From: Brugia malayi
Taxonomy: Eukaryota; Nematoda; Chromadorea; Rhabditida; Onchocercidae
Reading direction: 5' to 3'
DNA: 64,000 bases
Assembly (NCBI RefSeq): GCF_000002995.4
Contig: NW_025062479.1
Span: 22,502,721 to 22,566,720 of the forward strand
The position numbers and the translations under genes were made by a program. Each line of letters opens with the position of its first letter. Position 1 is the first letter of the stretch. Positions 51,834 to 62,900 of the stretch are shown here, piece after piece. Below the pieces are notes generated by a model. It was not told where the DNA came from, did no database searches, and saw only the letters and a list, made by a program, of their open reading frames with translations.

Positions 51834-54229
51834 ATGAAACTAACTATTTTCCTCTGTACTCTTCTAGTAATACCTTTATTTGCTGAGCACCAAATTAACC
51901 TGTATCCTGTGTATGACAAATTAAAGGTATGTTAGTTAATTAATTATTTCATCAATATTTATTTCTTATCAAAACTAATTAAAATTAGTTTTTCTTTTTT
52001 CAATTACAGGGAATTTCTCATTCATTTAAATATTTCACTTCACCTTATCATTTTATTTAGCAGCGTACCGGATATGCTTTAAATGTGAATATTGGTAAAC
52101 CGGGAAAAGAATTCCGTGTCCTTTTGGATACCTTAACATCACTTCTTTGGATTCCTGGAACTGATCGCGTGTATGTTTCATTTTTCCGGTTTTTTTTTCT
52201 TTTTTTTTTCCTTTCATATATTTAGAAGTAAATAATTTTTTTTTTTCTACATATAGAAATAAATTATTATTTTTTTTTTTTAAAATAAATCATACTTTGC
52301 AGAAAATATTTATCATAACTAATATTTAAGTGTGATAGAGTTTTTTTTTTTTTCTTTAAATTTTAAATGTTTTATTAATTAAGAGTTCTTTTCTTAGAAT
52401 ACCTTTGCTAAATTATAGACATCCATTCTGCTACGATAAAAAATTTTATTCAAAATCTGATTCAACTTCATGTACTACAACATTGTATACCACTTTGGCA
52501 CAATGTTATGGGCTAAGAGGAGTTAATTTATGGAGTTGGAATGATGATATTATGGTATTTCTTTTACTTACTTTACTACTTACTAATCAAAAATACAAAA
52601 AAAAAAAAATTGATTTTGTTATAATCAATAATTAATTTTACTCTAATTAGCAATCAAATTATTTAGTGATAAAATTTCAAAAGTGAATGAGAAAATAATA
52701 GTACTTCCTGATAATCAAGATAACTCTAATTTTTTTTTTAAAGATTCATACATCAGATGGAAAAAGCGTAAATTTATTAAATTCACCATTCGGTACGCTG
52801 TGCCTCTTAAATTGGCCTGAATGGGAAAATTATCAAGAAATTGATGGAATATTTGGTTTATCAGCATTGCACACTGATCGCTTATTGGAAGGCGTCTTTG
52901 GCATTTTTCCGCTTCTAGACAAAGATGTCAATCCTCTTAAAATGATGATCCGAATGAATCAATTCCCTCCTCTTATCACTATAGCATTATCACAGGCAAT
53001 AAAGGAATACTTCTTTTTTTTTTTTTTTAAAGTTGAAAAGTTGAAAAAACTTTATTAGAATAAAATTTATGGAACAAGAAAAACAAAACTATTTCGATTA
53101 TAATTTCTAAATTTTGTCCAAAATTTGAATAAGAAATTAGATCAAAATTTTTGATAAATTCCTTACCTAATGGTTGTCTAAATTCTCGAGAAATTTACAA
53201 TTAGCGCATAACAATATTTCGTCCATTTGTTTTGAAAATTTTCAAAAATTCACCATGAATTAGAATTAATTGAACACATTACTGTATCGTTCCCGAATGC
53301 TAATATTTAATCAAAATGTAGGAATCTGATAAGACAGCGACATTAACGCTTGGCGGACGTAACAGTAAGTCATGCGATTTGAGCAATGAAAAGTATGAAC
53401 CACTTTACTTTCTCGGAAATCGTTATAATTTCGAATTTCTGGCCGTTAAAATGGGTTATACGGAGTTTGTGAAATTAGGCATTACGCTTACTTATCCAAA
53501 TACAATGGATCCATATATCACTGTCCCAGATGAATTTATGAAAAAAATTGCTTACGATCTCGGTGCACAGGTCACGTTTTCACGTAAAATTTTCACTAAT
53601 TAAATTTTTTGTTTCATTCATTAAATGTCACATTTTTTTTTCCTTTTTTTTTTCATTTATGAAAATATTTCAGGCGGATATAAGAACAGGAAAATATTTG
53701 GTAGATTGTGAACAATCATTTAATCCATTTGAAATTTTCACCGCTGAAAACAAATACATCATTGAGCCAAAAAATTTTATTATCAAACATAATGTAAGTC
53801 TTTTTTTTTAATTTAATTTAATAAAATATTTTGAATATAAAGTGATAAATTTATTAATTTTATCAATGTAACAGTTCAGTCCTACAAAATTGAATCAATC
53901 AATCAATCAATCAATTATTATTATTAATTTTTCGATGATTGAATGAATTTTGATCTAAAGATATTTAGTACTTCATTATTAGTAGTTCTTGCAGTCTTTT
54001 CTTTAATATATCATTTCCAAAATAATCTAAAAAACTTTTTTATCAATGATTTCCGGAAAAGTAAATTGTGAATTTGATATTGCAGCCGAATGATAAGCAA
54101 TGTGAACTTGCATTCCGAAGCTTTAAAGGTTTTGAGCAGGAAGTTATGCTCGGATTACCATTCCTTCATCAGTACTGTATGACGGTGGAAGCACGTGAAA
54201 AACGTGTTTACTTCGCTCCGATAATTTAA
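51834..54229 (+). CDS. Secreted pepsin-like (A1) protein lacking both catalytic motifs, 7 exons
   Basis: Exons 51834-51926, 52061-52170, 52398-52554, 52744-52995, 53322-53570, 53674-53793 and 54086-54229 join in phase to 374 residues. The first 16 residues form a signal peptide (LTIFLCTLLVIPLFA). Pepsin-fold landmarks are YALNVNIGKPGKEFRVLLD (36-54), LLWIPG (59-64), a Cys/Lys segment FCYDKKFYSKSDSTSC, EIDGIFGLSAL, ATLTLGG and the C-terminal MLGLPFLHQYCMTV. The first active-site triad, normally DTG, is Asp54-Thr-Leu. The second, normally DTG/DSG, falls at about 260-270 and reads LTYPNTMDPY with no Asp-Ser/Thr-Gly. The propeptide is very short or absent. It is probably an inactive aspartic-protease homologue with a binding role. 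Intron 4 starts GC (52996). AATAAA lies 15 nt past the stop at 54244-54249. Confidence 0.85.
52996..53321 (+). other. GC-AG intron (intron 4 of the pepsin-like gene)
   Basis: The exon ends TCACAG at 52995 and the intron begins GCAATA and ends ATGTAG at 53321. The junction LSQ|ESDKTATLTLGG keeps phase 0, and no GT near the exon end does the same without adding residues and a stop. Confidence 0.65.
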
Positions 54230-57200
54230 TTCAAAATATGCATAATAAATAGGTCAGCATTCAATGATATAAGCTGATTTTTGCTTGTTGTTAATTCATT
54301 AATTTTAAGTTAGCATAAAAATAATTTTAATTTACGTCATTATCACTTTCATCTTTGCTGCAATTCCTATACACTTTTCAAAGTAATTTAAACACGTGAA
54401 GCACGTCACATTGAACAAATATTAAAATTGTCAAAGTTTACAATGCCAAAAACCTTTTCATCAAATTTGTGCAATTATTTCAAACAAATTTTTCACACAG
54501 ACAAATGAAAATTACAACTTTACCTCCACGCTAGTGAATTTTTTGAAAAAAATTTTTAAATTAAATTTTTTTTTAAATAAAATTTTGAACCATAGACCTA
54601 ACCAAATTTCTTATGTTTTTCATTTGAAATTGTTAGCGAACAGAAATGAAACAATAAAATGCTGAATAGCTACGTGAAATACACTGACCTAACTTCGTTG
54701 ATTATATTTTTCAAAATTTATTTAAAATATTCATTTTGAGTTTGCCAATAATCCATTGTTACTATGACATGTCACCACTTGGTGTCACTTGTTGCTACCT
54801 GTTACCACCTTCCATAATTCAATCTTCATAACGTAAGCAATGAAATCAGAAAGTATCTCTACACCTCATTCTACCATATTAGATTTGCTGCAATATAATT
54901 CTACCATACATCCTTAAAGTTCCGTTTCATATTTGAAATGTCAGTTTAAAATTTAAAATCTTGTCATTTACTTGACAGTACGGAAGTAACGATTTGTTTT
55001 TAAGATATTTGTTATTGTTGAAGCATATGAGGTACTAGCTAATGGTAGAAATTGGTGGCAGGCGGTGGCAAGTAGTTGAAGGTAGCAGAAAGTGCTGACA
55101 TGTTTGTCAGGTGACAACGAGTGATAGCAAATGGCGGTAGGTGGTAGCAACTGGTGACAAGCGGTAGCAGAGTGTATAGCAAATGACAAGTAGTGAATTC
55201 CATTAATGCGATGAAGTCCTTTAGCTTTTAAAATTAAACCTAAAATATCGTGTGATCATTTTCACTTTTAGTAAAATTATAAATTACCAACGTTGATATT
55301 TCCTTCCGTTTACGTCTCCGGTTGCGTTATTTGCAACCCTATTCTAAGTTATTCCGGAATATCCTCTAATCGGGATGTCCCATCAAGTCTTTTGTGATTA
55401 CCTACTACCACCTCCTACCATCTACAATCGCCTACTACTAATTCCTATCATCTAGTACCATCTGCTGCTACTTGCTACCACTTGATAGCAGGTATTTTAA
55501 TTAAATCTGTTGAAATATGGTACGAAACTAAAGTGTAGTGAAAACTTAATTTATGACTTAGCATTTACATGTTCTCAACAACAACGAAGTAATTAATCGA
55601 GAGAAATTTGTAAAACCTTTATCACTTGCTACCACTTACTTGCACATGAGTGACTGGTGGTAACAAGTACTGTGATAAGAAGTAGCAGCAGGTAGTGACA
55701 GGTAGCTTCAGGTGGTAGGAAGTGGTGGTAAGTGATGAAAGATGGTGTCAAGTGGTGACAGGTGGTAGCAAATGATAGCAGATAGCAACTAATGCCATTA
55801 ATACGATGAATTCTTTTAGGTTTTAAAGTTAAACCTAAAATATGATGAATTCCAATCCTAAAATCATTTTCAGTGCTACCAATGCTGATATTTCTTTCTG
55901 TTCGAACCATCGTGTGCAAATGATTGATCAGTCGATAGCTATCACCTGCTGATATCACTTACTACCTGTTGTCACTTTTATGCTCATTGTTTTCTAGCAC
56001 ATGCTAGAGTGAACCCAACCGAGTTAGTAAGTGATTGAGTTACCGTGTTATCAGGTAGTAGCCACTTTCTACCACTTGTCACCAGTTGCTATCACTTATC
56101 ACTCGGCATCACGTACTGTCACTTGTTGTCACTTGCTCACTTGCTACCACTTATCACCACCTGCACAACCTGTTATCATCTACTGCTACCTGCCATTAGC
56201 TGCGACGCAAAATCAAGCAGTAAAATGCTGAATAGATAAAAACTAACAATAAAACCAAAAATATTTCTGTACCTCGTTCCATAATATTAGATTTAAAACC
56301 ATCTGACTCTGTCATACATCTTTCATATTTAAAATGTCAATTTAAAATTTAAACTTTTCTAATTTACTTAATTAAATTAATTAGCTGCTTAATATGAAAA
56401 TCATTACTGAAAAAGTACTTGTTATTGTTAAAGTATACGAAGGAAAGTTAATTAATAAATCATAGCAATTAATTTATAATGTTTCGAGCAGCAAATAACT
56501 TTGTGATTATCACTATCGCTTATCACTGTGGACAATTGCTATCAATAATAAATGCATGATTACATTCATAACAGCACAAGCTTAAATATATTTTTTTTTT
56601 TATAAACAAATATAATTACAATTAAAACTTTACTATTCCATTACTCATTCAAACCTAACTTTTGTCAATAACCTTAATTTCACTTTAATCTTATTTTAAC
56701 ATATTCGCAAATTTGTTACAATCTTTAATGCTAACTAATGAACAAATTTAGTTAATCTATCATTAATTTACATTTAAATTACTTTCATTGAACTTTTATT
56801 GATTTAAATGTATATCTAAATATACATTATTTGACAAAAGTCATTAAAAATAGGTTTTAAATTTACTTCAAAATTTTCTCGAATTTATTGGTAATAATTG
56901 AAATTAGCAAATGTGTGAGAATTTAGCACTAAATTCAATAGCTATAGAATTGGTTGTTCTACAAAAATGAAATTTTGCATTCTTTTAATTTTAAAACCAA
57001 AACTTATTGAATTCTCTTACTCTATTGACTTACTACTTAGTTCTGAGGTTACTTATCAATTATTCAAGATAAAATTAATCACTGAGATAAAATTAAGTTA
57101 ATGTTTATTTATCTTTAGAAAACACAATTGTTTACTGATTGTTTGGATCGAAAAAAATTAAAAAAATCGAATAACTTCAATTGCAATTATTCGAATATCA

Positions 57201-58173
57201 TTAATTGAAAATTGCAAAGCGAGAAAATAATTTATTTCAGTGCTTCAAATTCAAACTTGCGATTCATATTTCCGGAATATTAAATCCGTTTCCGTTCACT
57301 TTTCAAAAATGGTTAATGGCTTACCTGATTAGTCCATTTTTATCGGCGGCAAATTTTTTTCCTTTTACGATTATTTGAATTGAAAACAAAATTAAATAAA
57401 TGATAGACTTATTCACAGCTACTCCACATATTATTATTTGAAGATTAAAAAATGATAACACAAAAATTGTATGATAATGATAAAAAATGATAATTTTTAT
57501 CTCTTCCAGTACCTCAAATATCAAACTAGCCGTTTGCAATTTCATCTTTTAATGATTTTTATATTAGAATTGAATTTTTGATCAAATTTATTCAAACCAT
57601 AAGTTTGCCACAAACAATCACTTCGGTTTGACTTTCAATCAGTAATTTTTTTTTCTGTTTTTTTTTTTTTTCTGATCGATTTTTAAGTTTATGGAATAAC
57701 TAAATTCATTTTTTCAATTACCTTTTTGTATTTTTCGCTTTTTTCTCATTTCTTATTTTTCTGTTTTTAATTTACAAATATTCAATTTCATCCATTTTCC
57801 TGGACTGAATTCAACTGTTAGTGCTGTATGACTTATCGCAAATTTCAATTACTAACATTTAAGAGTTCGTTTATTGAGTAAAGTAATTCATCCAACAAAT
57901 TTCCAAACATTTTTTTCTTTCACTTTTTATAAAAAAATTTCATAAAGAAAAAAATTCACTTTTTTTACAAGTAATATTACTTATCTTATATCAAATTAAT
58001 TAATTATATTTTCATTCAGTGCAATCTAAAGTTCAATTCAGAATTATTTATTATGTTAATATTTCATAGTTTTCCATTTTTTTTCCCTCCTACAATAAAT
58101 AGCACACTGATAAGATAAATTTGACAATCAAATTTTATCACAGATTCAAGGTTAAGTATAACTTTTTGAAATT
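54230..58173. other. Intergenic region with duplicated modules
   Basis: Apart from the repeat cluster at 54840-56380, this is AT-rich and without a supported exon. The minus-strand AATAAA of the BAR-like gene is probably TTTATT at 58047-58052, and an exact ACTGATAAGA lies at 58106-58115. Open frames at 55-56.2 kb follow the repeat and are not accepted as genes. Confidence 0.5.
54840..56380. repeat. Duplicated and inverted modules rich in ACCACTTGTCACC
   Basis: Three blocks of a degenerate ~14-bp motif are present: minus sense (ggtgacaagtggtagcaa) at about 55040-55190 and 55650-55790, and plus sense (taccacttgtcaccagttgc) at 56060-56190. The flanks are also duplicated. 54850-54980 resembles 56250-56370 (ctaccatattagattt, atgtcagtttaaaatttaaa), and 55195-55320 resembles 55790-55910 (cattaatRcgatgaa, taaacctaaaatat, gctgatatttctttc). 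I do not recognise a transposon family. Confidence 0.7.
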
Positions 58174-59945
58174 TCATGCATTACTGGCATTTTTCAAATG
58201 ATCAGCTACAATATTTCCACATTTTTCAAAATGTTCTGCCATTATATTCATTAATTCTTGTATCGCTTCTGCAGTTCTCGAATAGTGCGATGTGAATTCT
58301 TGAATATTTTGTCGAACTTTCATTAATTGTTCCTCGTATAGTGTGTCAGCTTCTTTACTTTTTTGTTGTTTGGTTTGATCATCTGGATGTCTAGAAATGT
58401 GATCTGTTGATCGATCGATCGATCGATACATTAAGGATTAATGATATGGATGTCTAGAAATGTGATCTGTTGATCGATCGATCGATCGATCGATACATTA
58501 AGGATCAATGATATGGATGTCTAGAAATGTGATCTGTTGATCGATCGATCGATCGATCGATACATTAAGGATCAATGATATGGATGTCTAGAAATGTGAT
58601 CTGTTGATCGATCGACCGATCGATACATTAAGGATCAATGATATGGATGTCTAGAAATGTGATCTGTTGATCGATCGATCGATACATTAAGGATCAATGA
58701 TATGGATGTCTAGAAATGTGATCTGTTGATCGATCGATCGATACATTTAAGATCAATAAATCAATGATCAATTATGCAGTTAGTAAAATATTAGTTAATG
58801 GGTAAGTGATTAAAGAATCAAATGGAATAAAATTTGAATCTAAACATTAATGAATTATTTCTCTTTTTTGTTTTTGTTTATGTTTCTTTTTTTTTTTTAA
58901 ATAATTGCAAAATAATTGCATGAAAGAATGAAATTTACTTGTTAGCTGATTGAGCTAAGCCATCCTTATCAAGACGTCGCTTTTTCAACTGATTGATATC
59001 ATCGAGATAAATTTTCAGATTTCCATGAAGCCATGTTTTTGACCAAGATTCAATAAATTTTAATTCCACCTAAAATGCAATCCAAATATTTGAAAATTAG
59101 AAGTAAGAAATAAAATTAGCTAATCTCATGTTTTATTTCTTGTTTTAGCTATTTTACCTCTCTTTTTGAAATTTTTTAAATGAAGAGAATATTATTGCAA
59201 ATTTGAATTTTTGAATGTTCTATTTTTGAATGTTCTATCTTTGAATTTTTTAAATAAATATTTTAAAGAGAATATTATTACAAAATGAAAAGTGTATCAT
59301 ATCAAATCATTCAAGTAGTATTGCTAAAATAATTTGGTAATTTTTGAAATTATGAAAAGTTCTTCATGATTTAATGGATTTTTTTGCATTTTACATTAAA
59401 TTCAGCCAATAATAATATCATTTTTTTCTTTTTTTTTTTTTCAATTAAAATTTCTTCTACGTACTCGTTTAGCTGTTAAACGTTCTGTTTTTGCAATTTC
59501 CTCCAATGCTTCTTCGACATTTTTCATTACTTTATTAAACTGCAAATAATTAAATATAATTTAGGGAAACAATCAGAGAGAGAGAGAGAAAGTGAAGACA
59601 GTTTATTATGATTTCATGCTGTTTTCATATTTTACAAAATTAAATATTAAATAAAACTTTCATTACCTTTTTATTTTTGGTTTTAGCAGCTAAACCATTG
59701 CATATATTTGCTATTGAATCAGCAGGTGTCATACCAGTTGCTTTGAAATTTGAAATCATCGATTCAACAGCTTTCACAATTGCTGCAACATCTGATTTGC
59801 TTCGTTCGCAAAAAGTAATGGAACGAGTAACATCATTTGGGAATCTAAAATAAAGTAAAATATGTTCCGTTTCTTTTCGTATTTCACGTAACTTACGCAA
59901 GGTTAAAACGTATTTGTGGTAGCAATTATCATATAAATGCCTCAT
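58174..59945 (-). CDS. Coiled-coil protein, probable BAR-domain family, 4 exons
   Basis: Exons 59945-59667, 59539-59465, 59069-58939 and 58390-58174 join in phase to 233 residues. The product is almost wholly charged helix, with no signal peptide or membrane span. Length, helix pattern and segments such as VEEALEEIAKTERLTAKR (101-118), WLHGNLKIYLDDINQLKKRR followed by LDKD, and EEQLMKVRQNIQEFTSHYSR fit a BAR domain, which dimerises and bends or senses membranes. This is recognition by pattern, not by a diagnostic motif; another helical family is possible. The ATG has a stop upstream in frame (TAA at 59952-59954). The first exon holds a GTAAGT...TTTTAG pair around 59893-59843 that would shift the frame if spliced, so I read through it. 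The last exon's acceptor belongs to a tandem array. Confidence 0.65.
58385..58760 (-). repeat. Six-copy 59-67-bp array that has captured the 3' splice site of the BAR-like gene
   Basis: On the + strand each unit reads ggatgtctagaaatgtgatc, tgttgatcga, a variable (tcga)n, then tacattaaggatcaatgata. GG of each unit starts at 58385, 58448, 58515, 58582, 58645 and 58704, so spacings are 63, 67, 67, 63 and 59, differing by four-base steps in the GATC run. On the minus strand each unit contains CACATTTCTAG|ACATCC, the real acceptor of the last exon at 58391/58390. An outer acceptor would give codons CAT CCA TAT CAT TGA, an immediate stop. Confidence 0.93.
59578..59589. repeat. Short (GA)n tract
   Basis: agagagagagag in the first intron of the BAR-like gene. 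Confidence 0.7.
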
Positions 59946-62900
59946 ACTCGATTAATTCGATAATAGCAGTAATAAAAATATAACTATTTAAAAGTTTGTG
60001 ATAATTAAAATGAAGGTAAGAAAAAGGTATGCTGTTAGTAATTTTTTGCAAATTAATATTTTTGGATTTTAAAAGTATAACAAGTAGATTATCAGTAATA
60101 TTTGTAAATCTTTAATTTTTTTTTTTCAAAAATTATATACTTTTAACTTGTTAATTGATAACCATAGAACTAGCTGATAATAAAATTAGAGTGATCGTTC
60201 TTTCTTTTTATTATGATTTAAGTATATCTAAATAATTGAAATATTTATTTTAAATTCAAGTCACTGATAATCTTATCTTAGTGATTAGAAGCTAGAAAAG
60301 TCTTAAAATTGAACAAACTCTGTTTGTTTTGCCATATCCAACTTAACCATAACATTTTGCTTCAGTCGTCGAAACATTTTTTAATAGAAAACTAAACTTT
60401 GTAGTCAAAAGGAAAAAAAAAAGTTAAAAATAAATATAATTGAAATTATTGTCAGTTTTTATAGTTTAGAGATGAACTTATTTGCATAATTTGATGATAA
60501 TTTGAAGAGTTTGCAAAAGTGTTGAATTGAATTCAAATTTTACTAATTAAATTCCTCATTATTATTTCCTTTTAAGCTTAAAAGTATACTTTAATAAAAT
60601 ATTGAAAAAAATTTGCTCAAAAAAAAAAAAAAATGGTAAAGGAAAAATAATTATTATTTATATTATTATTGCTATTGTTTATGCATTATAATTTTCACAG
60701 ATTTTTTAACTATGACCAAAATTTGTTTAAAATTCTTTTTGGTAGTATGCAGTAGATAATTTTACCATAAAATTTTTTGTGATATCAGAAGAATTCTTCG
60801 AAATTTCAGATTTATTGAAATGGAAAATTTATCAAATATACCCATAGTATACCAATGATTGTTTATTTTTTCCTTAAAGATAGCAAATGATAGTATTAAT
60901 GGAAAAGTATCGTTTATCGTTTAGCTTCTCTCAATGAATTTGTTTCTTATCACGTTTATTATTAAGAAATCACGCTTCTTATCAAAAAAAATCACGTTTT
61001 CCTTCAGGAAATCACGTTTCTTATCAAGGAATCACGTTTTCTACCAGGAAATCACGTTTGTTATCAAAAAATCACGTTTCTTATCAGGAAAACACTGATA
61101 CACATATAAAATTGATCATGAAAACTGAATTATTTTATGGTCCTTCCTGAAACTGAAAAAATGAGTACCATATTAGGCGCTGCAAGCATGACCGAAGCGC
61201 TTATTGTCAATTATTTTAGAGCTGAAAATGTCCGATAATCGAGACAAAGGGATCATTTCAAATAAGCATTTTAACTACGAACAGATAATTGTAACACTTT
61301 TTTGAGATTCAAAATCAAAAATTGATATCATTGAAAATTTTTTCCCAGGAATTTTCTTATGAGAATTCAATGAGAAATGTAATTCACTTCAACAATTATT
61401 GAAGTTATTTTTAAATTAGAATTTTGAAATTTTGTTATTTTATTATTATTACTATTTCATTTTATGTTTTCTATAGATAGCAAATGACCGCATGAATTAA
61501 TAATGATTATTTTGATAGCATAAATTAATAATTATTATTTTAAAGAATGTTTTTTTTTTTTTTTTTTGCTTTTGCATATACATTTGCAGATATTTCTTCA
61601 CGTACGTGAAAGGCAGAGCTGCTACTACTGCTATACGATGGATGATATTCGCAGACAAATATTGTAATTTTAGAATGTTTACGATTAACTATTCAAGTAG
61701 CGAAGAAGTATTTTGAAAAGAGTAGGGGAAAAACATTCAGTCATTTAAAGTTTTCAACTTTTAATTTTAGTTTATTAAAAAATAATTTTTTATTTTAATA
61801 TTTTCTTAATTTTTTATTTTAGTTCATTAAAAAACAAAATCAAATTTCACTGAATAAACTCACTTCTTCGGATACTTTTTTAGTCAACTAAAAAAGTTAA
61901 TAATAAATAATCAAATAAGCTAACTTAAAGTTAGATAAATGAATCATAAATTGAGTGATCTAATCTTAATCAAACAACTTTCATGCAAACAATAAAATAA
62001 ATTTAAAAAAAAAAAAAAAAAAACGAAAGAATTTTCACTAAAAACCATTTTAGGTATATAAAATTATCAATCTATTTTAAATATAATGAAATCAATTTGC
62101 CTATCAATAAATGATATTGTCCTACAGTGATAAGAAAATACAGTGATAATTAAGTAACTGAATAATCTCAGATTTGAATTTAAGACTATGGCACCAAAAA
62201 TTTCCACCAAAAACTTAATTTAGGTCAAATTAAGAAAAAATATCTTCTAGCTGCATAATTTTTGAACTCATATTTAAATATATAATTTCCCAAAAAAGTT
62301 CATTGCTTAAATTCTATTTGCTTTTTTGAATTAATCATATTCAAAAATGAATAATATTTTCATTTATTTTTTTTGTAAAATTAATTTTTTTGACTTTTTT
62401 TAAAACATAATAACTTTTTTTTTTTTTATTTCATTTGTGTACAATTTTGCCTTTTTATTTACCTAATTTATTATCAATTTTATGAATAGTAACAAATCTG
62501 TTTCTTTTCGAAAAAATAATTGAAAATCATTTTTTTTTTTTTTTTGCACTCCTCTGATCAAACTAAAAAGAAAATAATAAATAGTCAAATAAAGTGAATA
62601 ATGTTTTTATTAATATTTCAATCTTTTTCCTTATAAATTATTACTTTAATTAAAACTAGTCATCAATACTTAAGTTGGACATTACTTAATCTATTTGAGT
62701 ATATATTTAAACAATTTGAAATTTTTAATCGAGAATTGAATTCCTTTAAAGAACTCATTGAATTCATTCATCAATCATATTTCTTGTACTGATTCATTGC
62801 TAATATTTTTATCGATAAAATTTAACATTTACCATTCATACATTTACTTTCCTTTTTTTTTATAATCTAAAAATAAATGCAATTGCTTGATGCCATAAAA

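Noticed and set aside
52015..52060. Earlier acceptor (TTACAG at about 52010) for exon 2 of the pepsin-like gene
   Set aside because: The added bases end in an in-frame TAG directly before the chosen acceptor at 52060.
55629..56239. Several open frames of 60-109 codons around 55-56.2 kb
   Set aside because: All follow the repeated ACCACTTGTCACC motif, occur in both strands and frames, and start or end within the duplication.
59843..59893. Possible 51-nt intron (GTAAGT to TTTTAG) in the first exon of the BAR-like gene
   Set aside because: Splicing it would join phases that do not match the downstream reading frame, while reading through keeps a continuous helical protein.
61161..61238. Short + frame of 25 codons beginning MSTILGAAS
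   Set aside because: No splice partner, no paralogue and no upstream signal; too short to support alone.
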